From contig NC_059502.1 in NCBI RefSeq assembly GCF_914767665.1, forward strand, positions 37,032,812-37,096,811: 64,000 nucleotides of DNA, read 5' to 3'. Below, in pieces: positions 34,473 through 45,600 of this stretch. The notes below the pieces were generated by a model. That model was not told the DNA's origin. It saw only the letters and a list, made by a program, of their open reading frames with translations, and searched no databases. This stretch comes from Harmonia axyridis. Its lineage: Eukaryota > Arthropoda > Insecta > Coleoptera > Coccinellidae. The first letter of the stretch is position 1; every line of letters starts with the position of its first letter. The position numbers and the translations under genes are program-made.

Positions 34473-34648
34473 AATCCGTTGAGTATTATTATTATTATTT
34501 GAACTGGGGTCGTTTCGCTTCGGTAAGCCTTCCGGGAACGGTGACCATGCAGATCTTTTGTTCACTACCCTACTCATTCATAGAAACCCAGGGAGGTCGT
34601 CAATGACGCTAATAAAATTGACAACCTCCTTAGGGAATCCGTTGAGTA
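34473..34648 (-). mobile_element. 5'-truncated non-LTR 3' end with 13-bp target duplication
   Basis: AATCCGTTGAGTA occurs at 34473-34485 and 34636-34648. Between them the minus strand reads 'GAACAAAAGATCTGCATGG' then 'CCCGGAAGGCTTACC' and ends in an (AAT)5 tail. A 13-bp imperfect stem (about 34591-34635) is included. The same 3' end, with an A-rich tail, is inserted in plus orientation at 38298-38388. Confidence 0.75.
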
Positions 34649-34891
34649 AAATTCACACTTTTTGTTTGAAAGATTCTTTGAATCTTGAGCAAGTTCTGCA
34701 ACTTAGTTAGGATAATATATATTGAGTTGTTGGGTATAGGTGACCAAATATATTCCAGTAAATTACTCTTTATTTCTATTCAGTAATGACGACGTTTCGG
34801 CTATTGTTTGTAGCCATTCTCGAGTCTAAAAAAATTATCCTACTTCAGATCTTACAATAAATATAATACTACAAATACTTTTTTCGGCAAC

Positions 34892-34919
34892 CGTCCGGGA
34901 AGTGCTCACTTCCCGGACG
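34892..34919. repeat. 28-bp palindrome, CGTCCGGGAAGTG arms
   Basis: Two perfect 13-bp arms with a 2-base centre (CT). GC-rich in an AT-rich context. Confidence 0.9.
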
Positions 34920-34941
34920 CTTTTTCTCTGAGAAAGTAGCA

Positions 34942-34990
34942 TTTCCCGGCCTAGTCCGGAAAGTACGTACTTCCCGGACTAGGCCGGAAA
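34942..34990. repeat. 49-bp near-perfect palindrome centred on GTACGTAC
   Basis: Arms 34942-34966 and 34967-34990 differ by one mismatch and one extra C. They share the word TCCGGGAAGT with the palindrome 22 bp upstream, so both may be copies of one unit. Confidence 0.9.
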
Positions 34991-35589
34991 AGAATCATAA
35001 AATCCATAGCAACCGAGATAACGGCTGACAGTTCATATGAAATTAGTTGTCAAAAATTTGCATGTTTTTTGATCGCAATAGCAATAAAATATTGAAAGCA
35101 GCAGCGATAGTGTTATTTTACATGGTTTCCGAAAAAATATTGTACGCAACACGCCCGAAAATGGTTTTTTTGGACCCACAGACTTCCAGGACTCGCTTAC
35201 GCTCGTCCTGGAATTTTGTCTATTCGTCCAAAAAAACCCTATTTTCCGGACTTGTTACGTAAATTACTATTTAAAACACAAAAAAACAAATACAATAAAC
35301 ACTATACAACTTCAAATATTCTTCAAAAACTCAAAAAAATAAATAAATATCACACTTTGTGACACTATTTCAAACGACAGAACACGAGACAGGAAAATAG
35401 AGAATTCTCTCACCATTATGAAACAAGTATTTCTGAAACAGAGTAAGCACCATCGTTACTAATATTCTATTATTCATGATCTCTGAGATGTGAAAATATA
35501 TATACAATTATATTCTTGGGAAAATTCACAATTTTCTTTGAATCCGTTGAGTAAAATTCAAAGAATCTTTCAAACAAAAAGTGTGATGA

Positions 35590-36185
35590 TAGAAAACAGA
35601 GAATAGGTTAGACGAAGCAATCGAGGATCTTGAAAAAGGAATAATCGAATCTAAGAACAGTCTACTAGATCAAAAAAATACCAAAGAAGAGACCACTACC
35701 TTTAGACGTGAGAATATTGTTTGAGGAAAAGAAAAAGGCGAATAAACACTATAGGCGCACTTTGAACCCCTCTGACAAAACTATACTGAATAAATTGATC
35801 AACGAAGTGAAGTCAGAGAAGTATTCAACGAAGACTGCGATAAGAAGCTAGAAGAACTAGATACGGAAGACCAATCGCTGTGGAAAATGCCGACAGCACT
35901 AAATGGAAGAAAACCGAAAGCGAAGATACCAGAACATGGAGAAGGGACCTCAAATAGCTATTACAGAGGAAGAAATGTTAGCAGAATCACTGGAACATCA
36001 GTTTAAGCCAAATTAAAAATCAACGACGACCAACTCAACCAATCAGTTGAAATACATGGAAATATAACAAACAATGAAATCCAAATAAAATGACTAAAGC
36101 AGAAATTGAAGAAATTATCAGAACATAGAAAAATAGAAGCACCCGGAAGACACAATCAAGTTAAAACTTACAAGGAGAAGCTGGT
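35590..36185 (+). pseudogene. Non-LTR ORF2 linker fragment (jockey-like)
   Basis: Broken frames give 'AIEDLEKGIIESKNSLL', 'DTEDQSLWKMPTALNGRK' and 'EEEMLAESLEHQF', the segment between endonuclease and RT in jockey-type ORF2 proteins (D-x-S-L-W-K block). Several stops. No RT motif follows. Confidence 0.5.
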
Positions 36186-38220
36186 TAATAACAGGGCGTT
36201 GTGTAAATCACAAAACTGCTTTCTGTAATGTTTTTTAGAGATGATGACGTCTGGCCGCCGACAGTTTTTGTTTTTTGTTGATTACATCGCATCTATCAGA
36301 TCTAGTTGCTTCTGTATTGTTGTCGTTTGAAAGTTTATTGAATTTTCTTCAATTTATCTTTAGACACCTAAAGTGTGTTTAGTTTGTTTAGGAAAATATT
36401 CGACTAAATATGATTATTCATAGAGCGATTTCAAAAATATTCCTCATATTGAGAATCTACTAAAATTACGGTAAATTTGTTCAATGTAGTTAAAAATTAT
36501 GCAGAATTGAATCACCTAATTATACATGTCAATTTCATCAAAACAGGCATTGAATCAAATGAGTTACGTGTAATTTGAGGCCTAAGAAGCCATGATTTAT
36601 TTTAATTATGTCAAATCAATCTACTTCATGGTGTCTCACACGGGCATGGTATTAGCTCTAAGCCTTCCAAAGAAATAGGTGCTTTCAATCTTGCCACTGG
36701 TGACAACTTCTCGCCATTTTATCTCCAGCCGTACCGTGCCCGGTGGTGGTAAGCTTTGGATCGCCATATCAGCAATTGTTCAAACTTGAGCTTTATAATT
36801 TTCTTGTGGAGATTGCTCTAAAACGATGCTGTCTTGACGGAAGTAGTTTATCGAGATTTCTGATTGTCAATATCATCAAATTATCGCTGTTTTGTGTCAT
36901 ATCCGAATTCAGTAATTTCAGTCCCAAACCCTTCTAAGGGACCGTAATTTTCGGTAACAAAAATTGCATATACTCTTTTATGAAAATCCTGAGATTGAAC
37001 ATATGTCACAGCCAGAGCATGATAAGATAATAAACTTTGTCTTTTTGGATTTATAAAATATCATATTTTTTCAAATATAACAGATACACTTTATATATCT
37101 CAAAATCAATTAAAGAACATTCAATAAGCTCTCAAACGACACCATCATCAAATAGACCCTATAGGTGTGATGAAATATACGAATAACAAAACTTATCTTA
37201 GAAAGTAATCTATTTCTTGCATCTTTTAACGGTGTAGAGAAAAAGGTTACTTGATATTTCAACTACTGGAACGTCATAGGCATACTCCACAAATTTTACC
37301 AGAATTTGAATTCTTGAAAATTACACTTCAAGGATGATATTTTAGTCAAATGCTCTAAAGCTCACCGGTCTCACATTTTTTCAATGTAAAAACACATTTT
37401 GCTGTATGAATATAAACTGTTGAGCAAATTGGAGAAGTGGGTAAAACAGAAAAAAATATTCACAGTCCCATAAATTCAAAATCCACAACAGGTACGAACC
37501 TACTGAATATTCAAATCATTGTGCCTTTCGCTTCGCGTTCTTAAAGAATACATAATATACTTCAGATTCGGTTTCCATACGAAGGGGACAAATTGGAATA
37601 CAGAAAGCATAAAGAAGCGGAACATTTTCAATTTAGTCCTACATCCCTTCTCTGAATGAATCGTCTCCCTCCAGAATCACGTTTCGGCCGAAAAACAACT
37701 GTGCGTTTTTATAAGCCTTACGTTTCTTCCACCCTAAAAGAAATCTAAAACTCGGCACCGTACAGCATAAAACTGAAGGTGTAAACGTTAATAAGGAAAC
37801 AAATTAAAAATTCGAGAAGATTGAGGAATTTCATCACGGAAGATTACGTCGTCCACAGTATTACAGCGGGACATTGAAAAATGGTCTTTCGACTAATATT
37901 AATATTCTTTGTGGGATGACAAATCGACTACACCAGAGCTTTGGAAGACTAGATCCAAAACTACATTTTGAAATATTGAACGTGATGTGTGTCATCATAA
38001 TATGGAAATATTTTCCACAATTCATAGTGAAAAACACAATGATTTTAGCTACGTTCGAAATGAATTACAACTGTTGTTAGTGACAACAATCTTTCAAAAT
38101 TGTTTATGATAAGGTGGTTGTAGTTTATTTTGTTTTCCATAGCCAAAATCTTAATGAAGGTTTATTATAGTCATTTTCATCGTTAGCGCAAAAGTTATGA
38201 TTTGTATCAGCGTTTTATTT
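36186..38220. other. No gene recognised
   Basis: AT-rich and mostly featureless. A short GC-richer patch (36630-36750) can be read on the minus strand but matches nothing known to me. Confidence 0.4.
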
Positions 38221-38224
38221 TGCA

Positions 38225-38600
38225 TTGTGGAAAATGTTTGTCAGGGATCAATTTTGGGACCAATCTGAAATTGTTGATTGTTAGAAAGTATGTAGTTCTG
38301 ATGTTTTGATGAGAACAAAAGATCTACATAGTTGCAGTTCCCGGAAGGCTTACGGAGCCACAACGACCCCAGTTCGAATAAAAAAAAAGTAGTTGATAAA
38401 AAGATTTACTTGATTGGTGTCGTCGGAATGATCTGACTATTCATCTTGACAAATCTGAAGGATATTTTCCGAAGTTCGATCCCAGAATAGTCCTTCATCA
38501 TTCAAACATAACCAAAGTTATTTTTTAAATTCTTGATAATTTAAATCGATGGACAACTGAATTCAAACAATCATATTTGAAAGCTACTCAAAAAAATCAA
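38225..38600 (+). pseudogene. Non-LTR RT fragment interrupted by a retro-insertion
   Basis: 'VCQGSILGPI' (RT motif B) is followed after the insertion by 'RRNDLTIHLDKSEGYFPKFD', the region after the YADD box. Between them lies the 3' end of another non-LTR copy at 38298-38388, flanked by GTAGTT at 38292-38297 and 38389-38394, where the catalytic box should be. Confidence 0.6.
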
Positions 38601-38846
38601 TAAAATCTACTATAGGATCAGTCGAGTTGATGACTCAATTGCAATGGAGTCACTACTAAATAGCTTATCCTGTTTAATCAACCCCTATCATTTGAAATAC
38701 AACAAAATATTCAACAAGTAAGCTTAGAATGATATTATATCATGTGAAAATTGATGTTTTCGCAGAAAATATTTAAACAGACCAGAAATAATCCTGAAAC
38801 ACGACATTTTTTTTTAAATGGAACACGCCCATTTCGTCTCAATTTT

Positions 38847-40314
38847 CCGGGGGGCATGGGGGCTATGCCCCCCCCCTCGCGGACCTCAGAAATATGAAAG
38901 TGTATCCTGAATTACCGGAAAATATGTTCTCATTTTGTTTTTAATTTTTTTTTTTCAATAGATAGCTTTAGTTATCTGCATTTCTCGTTTTATAAGTCCG
39001 ATCGGGTTCCACTAAATGGTGTAAAAAAGATGAGATTTCGTTTTGTGATTAGTTTACTCAGTTTAGTTTGAGTGCGCGTTAAAGATGGACAAAGAAAAAA
39101 TATGTTATATTTGAGTTTTTCTTCGACAAATGTGAAAATGCAAGCCAAGCGGCTGAAAATTCAAACACTGTTTATGGTCTCATCTTATGTAATAGCCAAT
39201 CACGCGCAATTTTGGTTTCGTCGATTCCGTTTCGGTAATTTCTATGTCAAAGATGCATCACGCACTGAAGACCAATTGTCGAAAATATCGACAAAATCAT
39301 TCACAATTTCGAGTCCTGTTTCCATTGCTCAAGAGTTGAAGATTCCACAAAAAAGAAGAAGCTAGATGTATGGTACCACACGAGTTACCGCAAAAAACCA
39401 CTTGGACCGAATTTCCATCTGCGAATCTCTGTTGAACTGCAACAAAATCACCTCATATTTGAAACAGTTGGTGGCTGGTGATGAAAAGTGGATGACTTAC
39501 GACAACGTCAAGCGAAAACGGTCATGGTAAAAAAACGGTGAGCCATCGGAAACGGTCAGGAAGGTTTTGCTGTGTGTTTGGTGGGATTGGCAGGAAATTA
39601 TCTACATGAGCTGTCCCCTAAGGGCCCTAAGGCACAAATGTTGACTCGGAACTGTACTGTCAACATTTGGACCTACTGAAGGAAGCAATCGCCCAGAAGC
39701 GACCAATAGGAGAGGATTTGTGTTCCATGGGGACGACGTAAGGCCACATTCATCGATAGTGACTCGCCAGAGGTTCTCATGCATCCACCTTATAGTCCGG
39801 ACCTGGCCAAAAGCGATTACCATCTCTTGCTGTCCATGGCAAACAATTTTGCTGGTGAAATATTCGTTTCAACCTTAGACGACTCTCAATTTTTTGCTAA
39901 TAGCGACGAGGGCTTCTATGAGAGAGACATACACAAACCTTCATAATGGCAACAAGTTATAGAACAAAACGACGCATATTCGACCGAAATCGAAACATTT
40001 TAACTGTGGTAACTGAAGACTTGATTTTTATGCAAAAATAATGTTTTTTTTCTATACCTCATATTTTCTTGTGCCCGAGTTTTCGCATGAGATAAATCTA
40101 CATATATTCCTGAAATTGTTTGAACTTGTTTTTGTACTGCAAACATTTTGGAAACTGAATATGAAATGAGTTAATGAGTTACTAAAATACATCTTTCTAC
40201 AAAAAAATACCCGACTCAGTAGGTACCAACAAAAAATTCCGCTATTTTGCTAATCGATATGAGCCGTGACTTTATATGCCCCCCCCCCCCTCAGACATCG
40301 CCTGGATCCGCCCC
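38847..40314. mobile_element. Insertion with CAGGGGCGGATCCAGG-type end, carrying a mariner
   Basis: The complement of its right end begins CAGGGGCGGATCCAGGCG followed by a G-run. The left end retains only a GGGGGGCATGGGGGC and C-run block, so about 15 terminal bases are missing. Such ends are common in insect non-autonomous DNA transposons. It contains the mariner transposase remnant. Confidence 0.55.
38930..40035 (+). pseudogene. mariner transposase remnant
   Basis: The N-terminal part reads 'FRRFRFGNFYVKDASRTEDQ' and 'SPVSIAQELKI'. Later frames give 'GDEKWMTYDN' (first catalytic Asp; a stop or frame slip lies just before it), 'AVCLVGLAGN', and near the end 'EVLMHPPYSPDLAKSDYHLL' (third Asp), then 'FFANSDEGFYERDIHK' and 'WQQVIEQN'. 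This is the mariner D,D34D transposase layout. Many frameshifts; the second Asp block is degraded. Inactive. Confidence 0.8.
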
Positions 40315-40946
40315 TGGCTGATTCCAAAAATGTATCACATGTTGATTCCAATTGGTACAGAGTGGACAAAAATACAATACAATAGTTTTGTGTGTGCTCT
40401 TAAAGTAGAGCATAACATTCTTTATTAGTTGAATTAACAAAATTAATAAAAATAATTATTGTATTATAAGTATTGTCAATTGGTTTGAATGTAACACCGT
40501 GTAGTTTGTAAAATTTTTAGATTAATAAAAATGAGCTGTTTCCAAACATGTTTGGTAATTGTGGTCTAGCAGACAGAATATGAAAGAAATTATTTCTTAG
40601 TTTTATACATTTTTATTAATCTAAAAATGTAACAAACTACAGGGTGTTACATTCAAACCAATTGATGTTAATTTAACTAATAAAGAATGTTACGTGTTAC
40701 TTTATGAGCACACACAAACTATTGTATTTTGTCCACTCTGTACCAATTGGAATCAACATGTGATACATTTTTGGAATCAGCTCAGCTAGAGTAATCGAAA
40801 AATTGGGACAAAATGGGGGTGTTCCATCTAAAAAAATGACGGTGACGTCATTACTCCAAAATAGTTCAGTCTGTTTATTAGATTATTATTTCAAAATACG
40901 GTGAATTAAAATAAAAAATCGACGTGTTTCAGGATTATTTCTTAAA

Positions 40947-41677
40947 ATGGTCTGTTTAGCAAAAAATGAATTCGTTCCATATTTTACGGGCACAATGTAT
41001 ATTTTAACCAAAGATTCTTTGTCTAGTAAGTACCCACTCACCATATTTTCATTTCATTTTCTTTCTCACACATAAATATTTTTCAGAGAAAAAGACTGGC
41101 ACTGGCAACCTTGGGCGGCACCACAATAAAACATGCCACCACGAATATGATGAAATTCCTGCTCTCCAACAGATGTGCGAAGAAATTCAGTTGGGCAGGC
41201 CAGAAATCGAAAAAATCTTTCCAACAATTGAATTGCTGCAAATGCTAATTGGTAAGTTCAAAAATTGAAAAACCTTCAGAACTATCAGTACACTGATTTT
41301 TTTTCTGAAAAATGCCAGATTCATGTCCTCATAAAAATGAAAAAAATTTTTTCTTCATACTTTTTCAATTTCTTCTATATTTTTGGAAAAAAAGTGAACG
41401 CAATTTAAAATACTCGATATAGATCGAACATCATTTTCTAAAAAGATTTGATATTCTTTCCTTCAAAAAAGCATTTGTTATGAATATTTCCTCAACTTTT
41501 AATTGTTATACAATCAAAGCATATTTAGCTAATATGAATTTTGTTTCACTTTCAGAGGCTGTATATGTTCTTTTCGAACATGAAAGGCCGACAGATCTTA
41601 ATGACGCAGTTATTAAACAGGCTATCCAGGACTGGTTACGACAGGCCAATCAAAGGTTTGAATATGAAAAGAGTTAA
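40947..41677 (+). CDS. Possible three-exon gene nested in the receptor intron, 121-aa unknown protein
   Basis: Exons 40947-41025, 41087-41251 and 41556-41677 (366 nt in one frame, stop TAA at 41675). Introns are 61 and 304 bp, with donors A/GTAAGT and G/GTAAGT and acceptors TTTTTCAG and CTTTCAG. Both junctions split codons in phase 1 and the frame stays open. The protein reads MVCLAKNEFVPYF..., with a histidine/cysteine patch 'GRHHNKTCHHEYDEIP' in exon 2, then helical-looking 'ALQQMCEEIQLG' and, across the second junction, 'LLQMLIEAVYVLFEHERPTD' and 'IQDWLRQANQRFEYEKS'. No signal peptide is evident. I do not recognise the family. The first codons overlap a 45-bp inverted repeat with 38766-38810, so the true 5' end is uncertain and earlier exons are possible. 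Strand is opposite to the host receptor. Confidence 0.55.
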
Positions 41678-41773
41678 CTCATCAAATAGAATTATTTGAA
41701 AAAAAGTCATGTTTGTATTCATATTATTATATTCATGTATGTATGTGTCAGTGTCAATTACATTCCAAGTTTC

Positions 41774-41779
41774 AATAAA
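41774..41779 (+). promoter_or_regulatory. Polyadenylation signal AATAAA
   Basis: Lies 97 bp after the stop of the three-exon gene, a normal 3' UTR length for a small insect gene. Confidence 0.4.
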
Positions 41780-41789
41780 TTCCGCCTAT

Positions 41790-42614
41790 AAGTTTGGTTG
41801 TGATGGTGGTTTCATTATTTTCATGAATATGAGAACTCACCCTCTGTAGCTTTCTTTGGAAAGGCAAATATTAATTTTTTGCAGTCAATTCGTACTCACT
41901 AGTCCTACTCCAAACATGCTAGGAAAGGCGAATCAGCGTTAAATCAGGTTGATAAGGAAGTCCTTTGCAGTATCGAAGATACTTTACACAGTGAAGTTTA
42001 TGATCATTTTGTTTTCAATTGATGGATCTGACATTCAGTTGAAGAAGTTCATTAGGACAGCATCATTTGAAGATTAAATTCAATGTCTTCATTATTTCAG
42101 TGAGTGCTGCTTAGAATATATATATAGAAGGAACGGAAAGTAAATATTCGTGCTCGATCCCTAATACAAGAGAGATGGAAGTTAGTGTCGCCAATCACAA
42201 TCGAACTAGCCTATTGTGTGTGCCAGCCATAGGCGTGGAGAATCCTGATTTGATTGTTGAATGCTTTATCAGGAATCCTTTTTTTCTAAACTTCACAATA
42301 GCTAAATCATTAAACTGAGAAAAACATTGACCCTTTTGAAACACGAACGAATTTTTATGAATAAATTTCATTGTAAACTATTTTTGAGCATCAATTGATA
42401 ATTTCGAAATTAATCAAGTTATGTTACGCTACTGCTAAAGTGTCCCGTCAGACAAGGAATGACGAATGTTGGCATCAAAACAAATGCATCAGTTAGAAGG
42501 CGATTTCCGTTCCTCTTTTTAATGTTCTTAGCACTGATGCATGAACGACATTTCGATATAATTTTTGCTACAGTAGTTACAGTAGATGACTTGCTAATGG
42601 AATATTCGAATGGT
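41790..42614. other. No gene recognised
   Basis: Unique-looking AT-rich sequence; nothing supported. Confidence 0.4.
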
Positions 42615-42625
42615 ATATTCTATTC
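42615..42625. repeat. Target-site duplication, left (ATATTCTATTC)
   Basis: Identical to 45880-45890. Confidence 0.9.
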
Positions 42626-45600
42626 CCCGTGTGGGGTTGCTAGTCCTCCATCGGGCGCCTCCCCAGGTGGCGGATAGGGGAAAGCCTCCCAGATATGGGT
42701 GGTACCGGTGAAATCAAATAGCCGGGGCGGACCAAAACTAGCATTGCGGCGTATGACCCATAATGGGCGGCAGCAAACAGCGTCTGACCCAGATTGGGCG
42801 GCTGAAATACGCGCTCACCAAGACGTCTAGCCAACGTGGTGTTCTATGGCTAAATAACCCTTATGAAAATGCCAGGTAAAAACACTCAAATACCCCAGGC
42901 GAGTAGAAGACTATCTTCAGAATCTCGCACTGATGTTAAATCAGTCTGTCCCATGGATTCTGGGGGGGACAATTATTTGGCGAAGAAACCTAAGAAAAAT
43001 AAAAGTAATAAAATTTTGTACATAGCAACATACAATGTACTGTCATTGCTGTCGGAAGAACGATTAACTGAACTTGAGTGCGAACTAGAGAATATCAAGT
43101 GGGATATCGTGGGTCTCAGCGAGGTTAGAAGGCGCGGAGAACAACTCATTACTTTAAAATCTGGCCACAGTTTCTATTACGTAGGAGATGACAATAGCTC
43201 AGTAGGAGGAACTGGTTTTCTGATACATAAACGTCACAGAACAAGCATTTTGTCTCTGAAGAAATTCTCCACAAGAGTAATATGCCTTGTCCTTAAACTT
43301 AACACAAGATATAATATAAAAATTATACAAGTTTACGCGCCTACCTCGGATCATACTGATGAAGAAGTAGATTTGTTTTACGACGACATCAAAAATGCTC
43401 TTAGCGATCAGCAGGCACATTATAGTATTCTATGTGGTGATTTCAATGCCAAGATGGGAACGAGGTCGGATGTTGCTGAGTTCTCACTGGGAAACTATGG
43501 ACTGGAGGGAAGAAATGATAGAGGTGAAACATTGCTTGGTTTCCTGCTGCAGAACAACTTATTCCAAATGAATAGCTTCTTTCCTAAGAGACCAAATAGG
43601 AGATGGACATGGAGGAGTCCGGATGGACGAACAAAAAATGAAATAGATTTCATAATCACCAACAGAAGTCACATAGTTAAAGACGTGTCAGTATTGAACA
43701 AGGTATCCACCGGAAGTGACCACAGGATTGTAAGAGCTAAATTAATGATTGACGTCGGTAAAGAACGGCATAGGCTGATCAAGAAGACTAACAGCGACAG
43801 ACCATGGAGGAGCCCACCGGACACGGTCTGCTTCCAGCAATACATCTCAAATAGGCTGGATGACACCAAACCAGAAGAGGATATCAATGTCCTGAACGAG
43901 ACCATCACTACTGCCCTGATAGAGAGTCAAAATATATACTGCCCAAGAACCAAGAAAGAATCGAAATTAAGCGAAGCCACTATGCGGAAAATGAAAGAAA
44001 GAAGAGACATGAGAAGTGAAGAAATGACTACTGCTGAAGAACTAAGACAGATTAACAGAGAGGTATCAAAAGCTATCAGACGTGACATTAGAGCGTATAA
44101 CCAAGATAAGATCGAAAAAACAATAGAAAGCAACAAAAGCATGAAGGTCTTACGTAGAGGATTGGAAGCTGGAAAAAAGCAAATGACGAAGGCAAAGGAC
44201 AAAAACGGGCATATTACAACAAACAGAGAGGATATTTTGAGGATAGTTGAGGACTTTTACCATCTACTATATAAAAGCCAGAATGAAGTTAACTCAGACT
44301 CGATAACAGAATTAGAGCTCCTGTCGAGTAAAGAAGGCATCGTTAATCAAGGGTCAGAAGAAATGCCTGATTTTACTCTCGACGAAATAAAGCTGGCTCT
44401 GAGGAAAACAAAAAACAACAAAGCCCCTGGAGAGGACTGTGTGGTTGCCGATGCAGTTAAGATAGGTGGTCACTGTCTACTCAGGAAAATGGCAAGGCTT
44501 TTTAATCTCTGTCTCTTTAACAGCACCATACCAGAAAAGTGGTACAACGCCATCGTGATCTTGATTCACAAGAAAGGAGATTCAGCGGAACTGGAGAACT
44601 ACCGACCAATAAGCTTACTTAGCCATCTTTATAAACTCTTCTCGAGAATTATAACTACACGCTTAGAGAACAAATTAGATTTTTATCACCCCATAGGACA
44701 GGCTGGGTTCCGCAGAGGTTTTGGAACCAATGACCATCTTCAGAGCATCAAAACTGTGATCGAGAAGTCCATAGAATATAATAGGCCGCTAGTCATTGCC
44801 TTTGTGGACTTCCACAAGGCCTTTGATACTGTTGAGTTGAGTGCAGTCTTGGACTCCTTACAAAAGTGCAGGGTGGACTATCGTTATACAAAACTAATAT
44901 ATAATATATATAAAAATGCTACCATGGTGGTTAGATTGCACGAAAACACCAACCTCATAAGAATCGGTAGAGGTGTACGACAGGGGGATACTATGTCACC
45001 CAAATTATTTATCACTGTTTTGGAGAGCGCCTTCAAAATGCTTGAATGGAGCGGAAAGGGTTTAAATATAGATGGCTTGAACTTAACAGATCTGCGCTTC
45101 GCGGATGATATAGCTCTGTTCGCTGACAACCTACAAGATATCAGGAAAATGTTGGAAGATCTTCAGGAAGTATGTGTTCAGGTCGGGCTCAAAATTAATA
45201 TCTCCAAGACAAAATTCATGACGAATCTGATCCCTAGTGCAAATATTGCCATTGGTGACCATGATGTGAATTTGGTGGATAGATACATATATCTGGGTCA
45301 TGAAATACGAATCTCGAGAGACAACCAAACATGCGAGTTGAAGAGAAGAATAACGCTTTCTTGGGCTGCGTATGGCAGACTTGGGGGTGTGTTTAAGAGT
45401 AACCTCCCGGTTTGTCTGAAGCGAAGGGTATTTGATCAGTGCATTTTGCCGGTTATGACCTACGGCGCCGAAACCTTAACTCTAACCGTCACATCTGCTA
45501 AGAAGCTCAGAGTTGCGCAACGTAAGATGGAAAGATCGATGCTCGGTGTGTCACTTCGTGACCACGTTAAAAATGAGGACTTACGGGTGAGAACAGGAGT

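Larger units (their letters stand above)
34685..35533. mobile_element. 849-bp insertion with 11-bp duplication and strong palindromes
   Basis: Flanked by TTCTTTGAATC at 34674-34684 and 35534-35544. The segment 34785-34835 contains 'GACGACGTTTCGGCT' and 'GTAGCCATTCTCGAG'; in complement this is a stem-loop followed by GAAAC, reminiscent of hammerhead-like motifs in Penelope-like elements. No significant ORF. It also contains an imperfect dyad around 35185-35215. Confidence 0.7.
34653..35586. repeat. 31-bp perfect inverted arms split by an insertion
   Basis: 34653-34683 and 35556-35586 are exact complements. After mentally removing 34685-35544 minus one target copy, the arms face each other over the 12-base loop CCGTTGAGTAAA. 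The 20-bp word starting AATCCGTTGAGTAAAATTCA precedes both the forward and the inverted segment. Confidence 0.85.
38803..40870. mobile_element. Foldback element split by a nested insertion
   Basis: The left arm start (about 38803-38846, 'TTTAAATGGAACACGCCC') is the complement of the right arm near 40825-40865. The rest of the left arm resumes at 40315 ('GCTGATTCCAAAAATG'). Comparison with the uninterrupted copy at 7075-7130 shows that 38847-40314 is an insertion. The arms at 40315-40500 and 40630-40790 fold back. Confidence 0.75.

Noticed and set aside
36630..36760. GC-richer patch as a host exon
   Set aside because: Frames are short and lack convincing splice sites or a recognisable domain.
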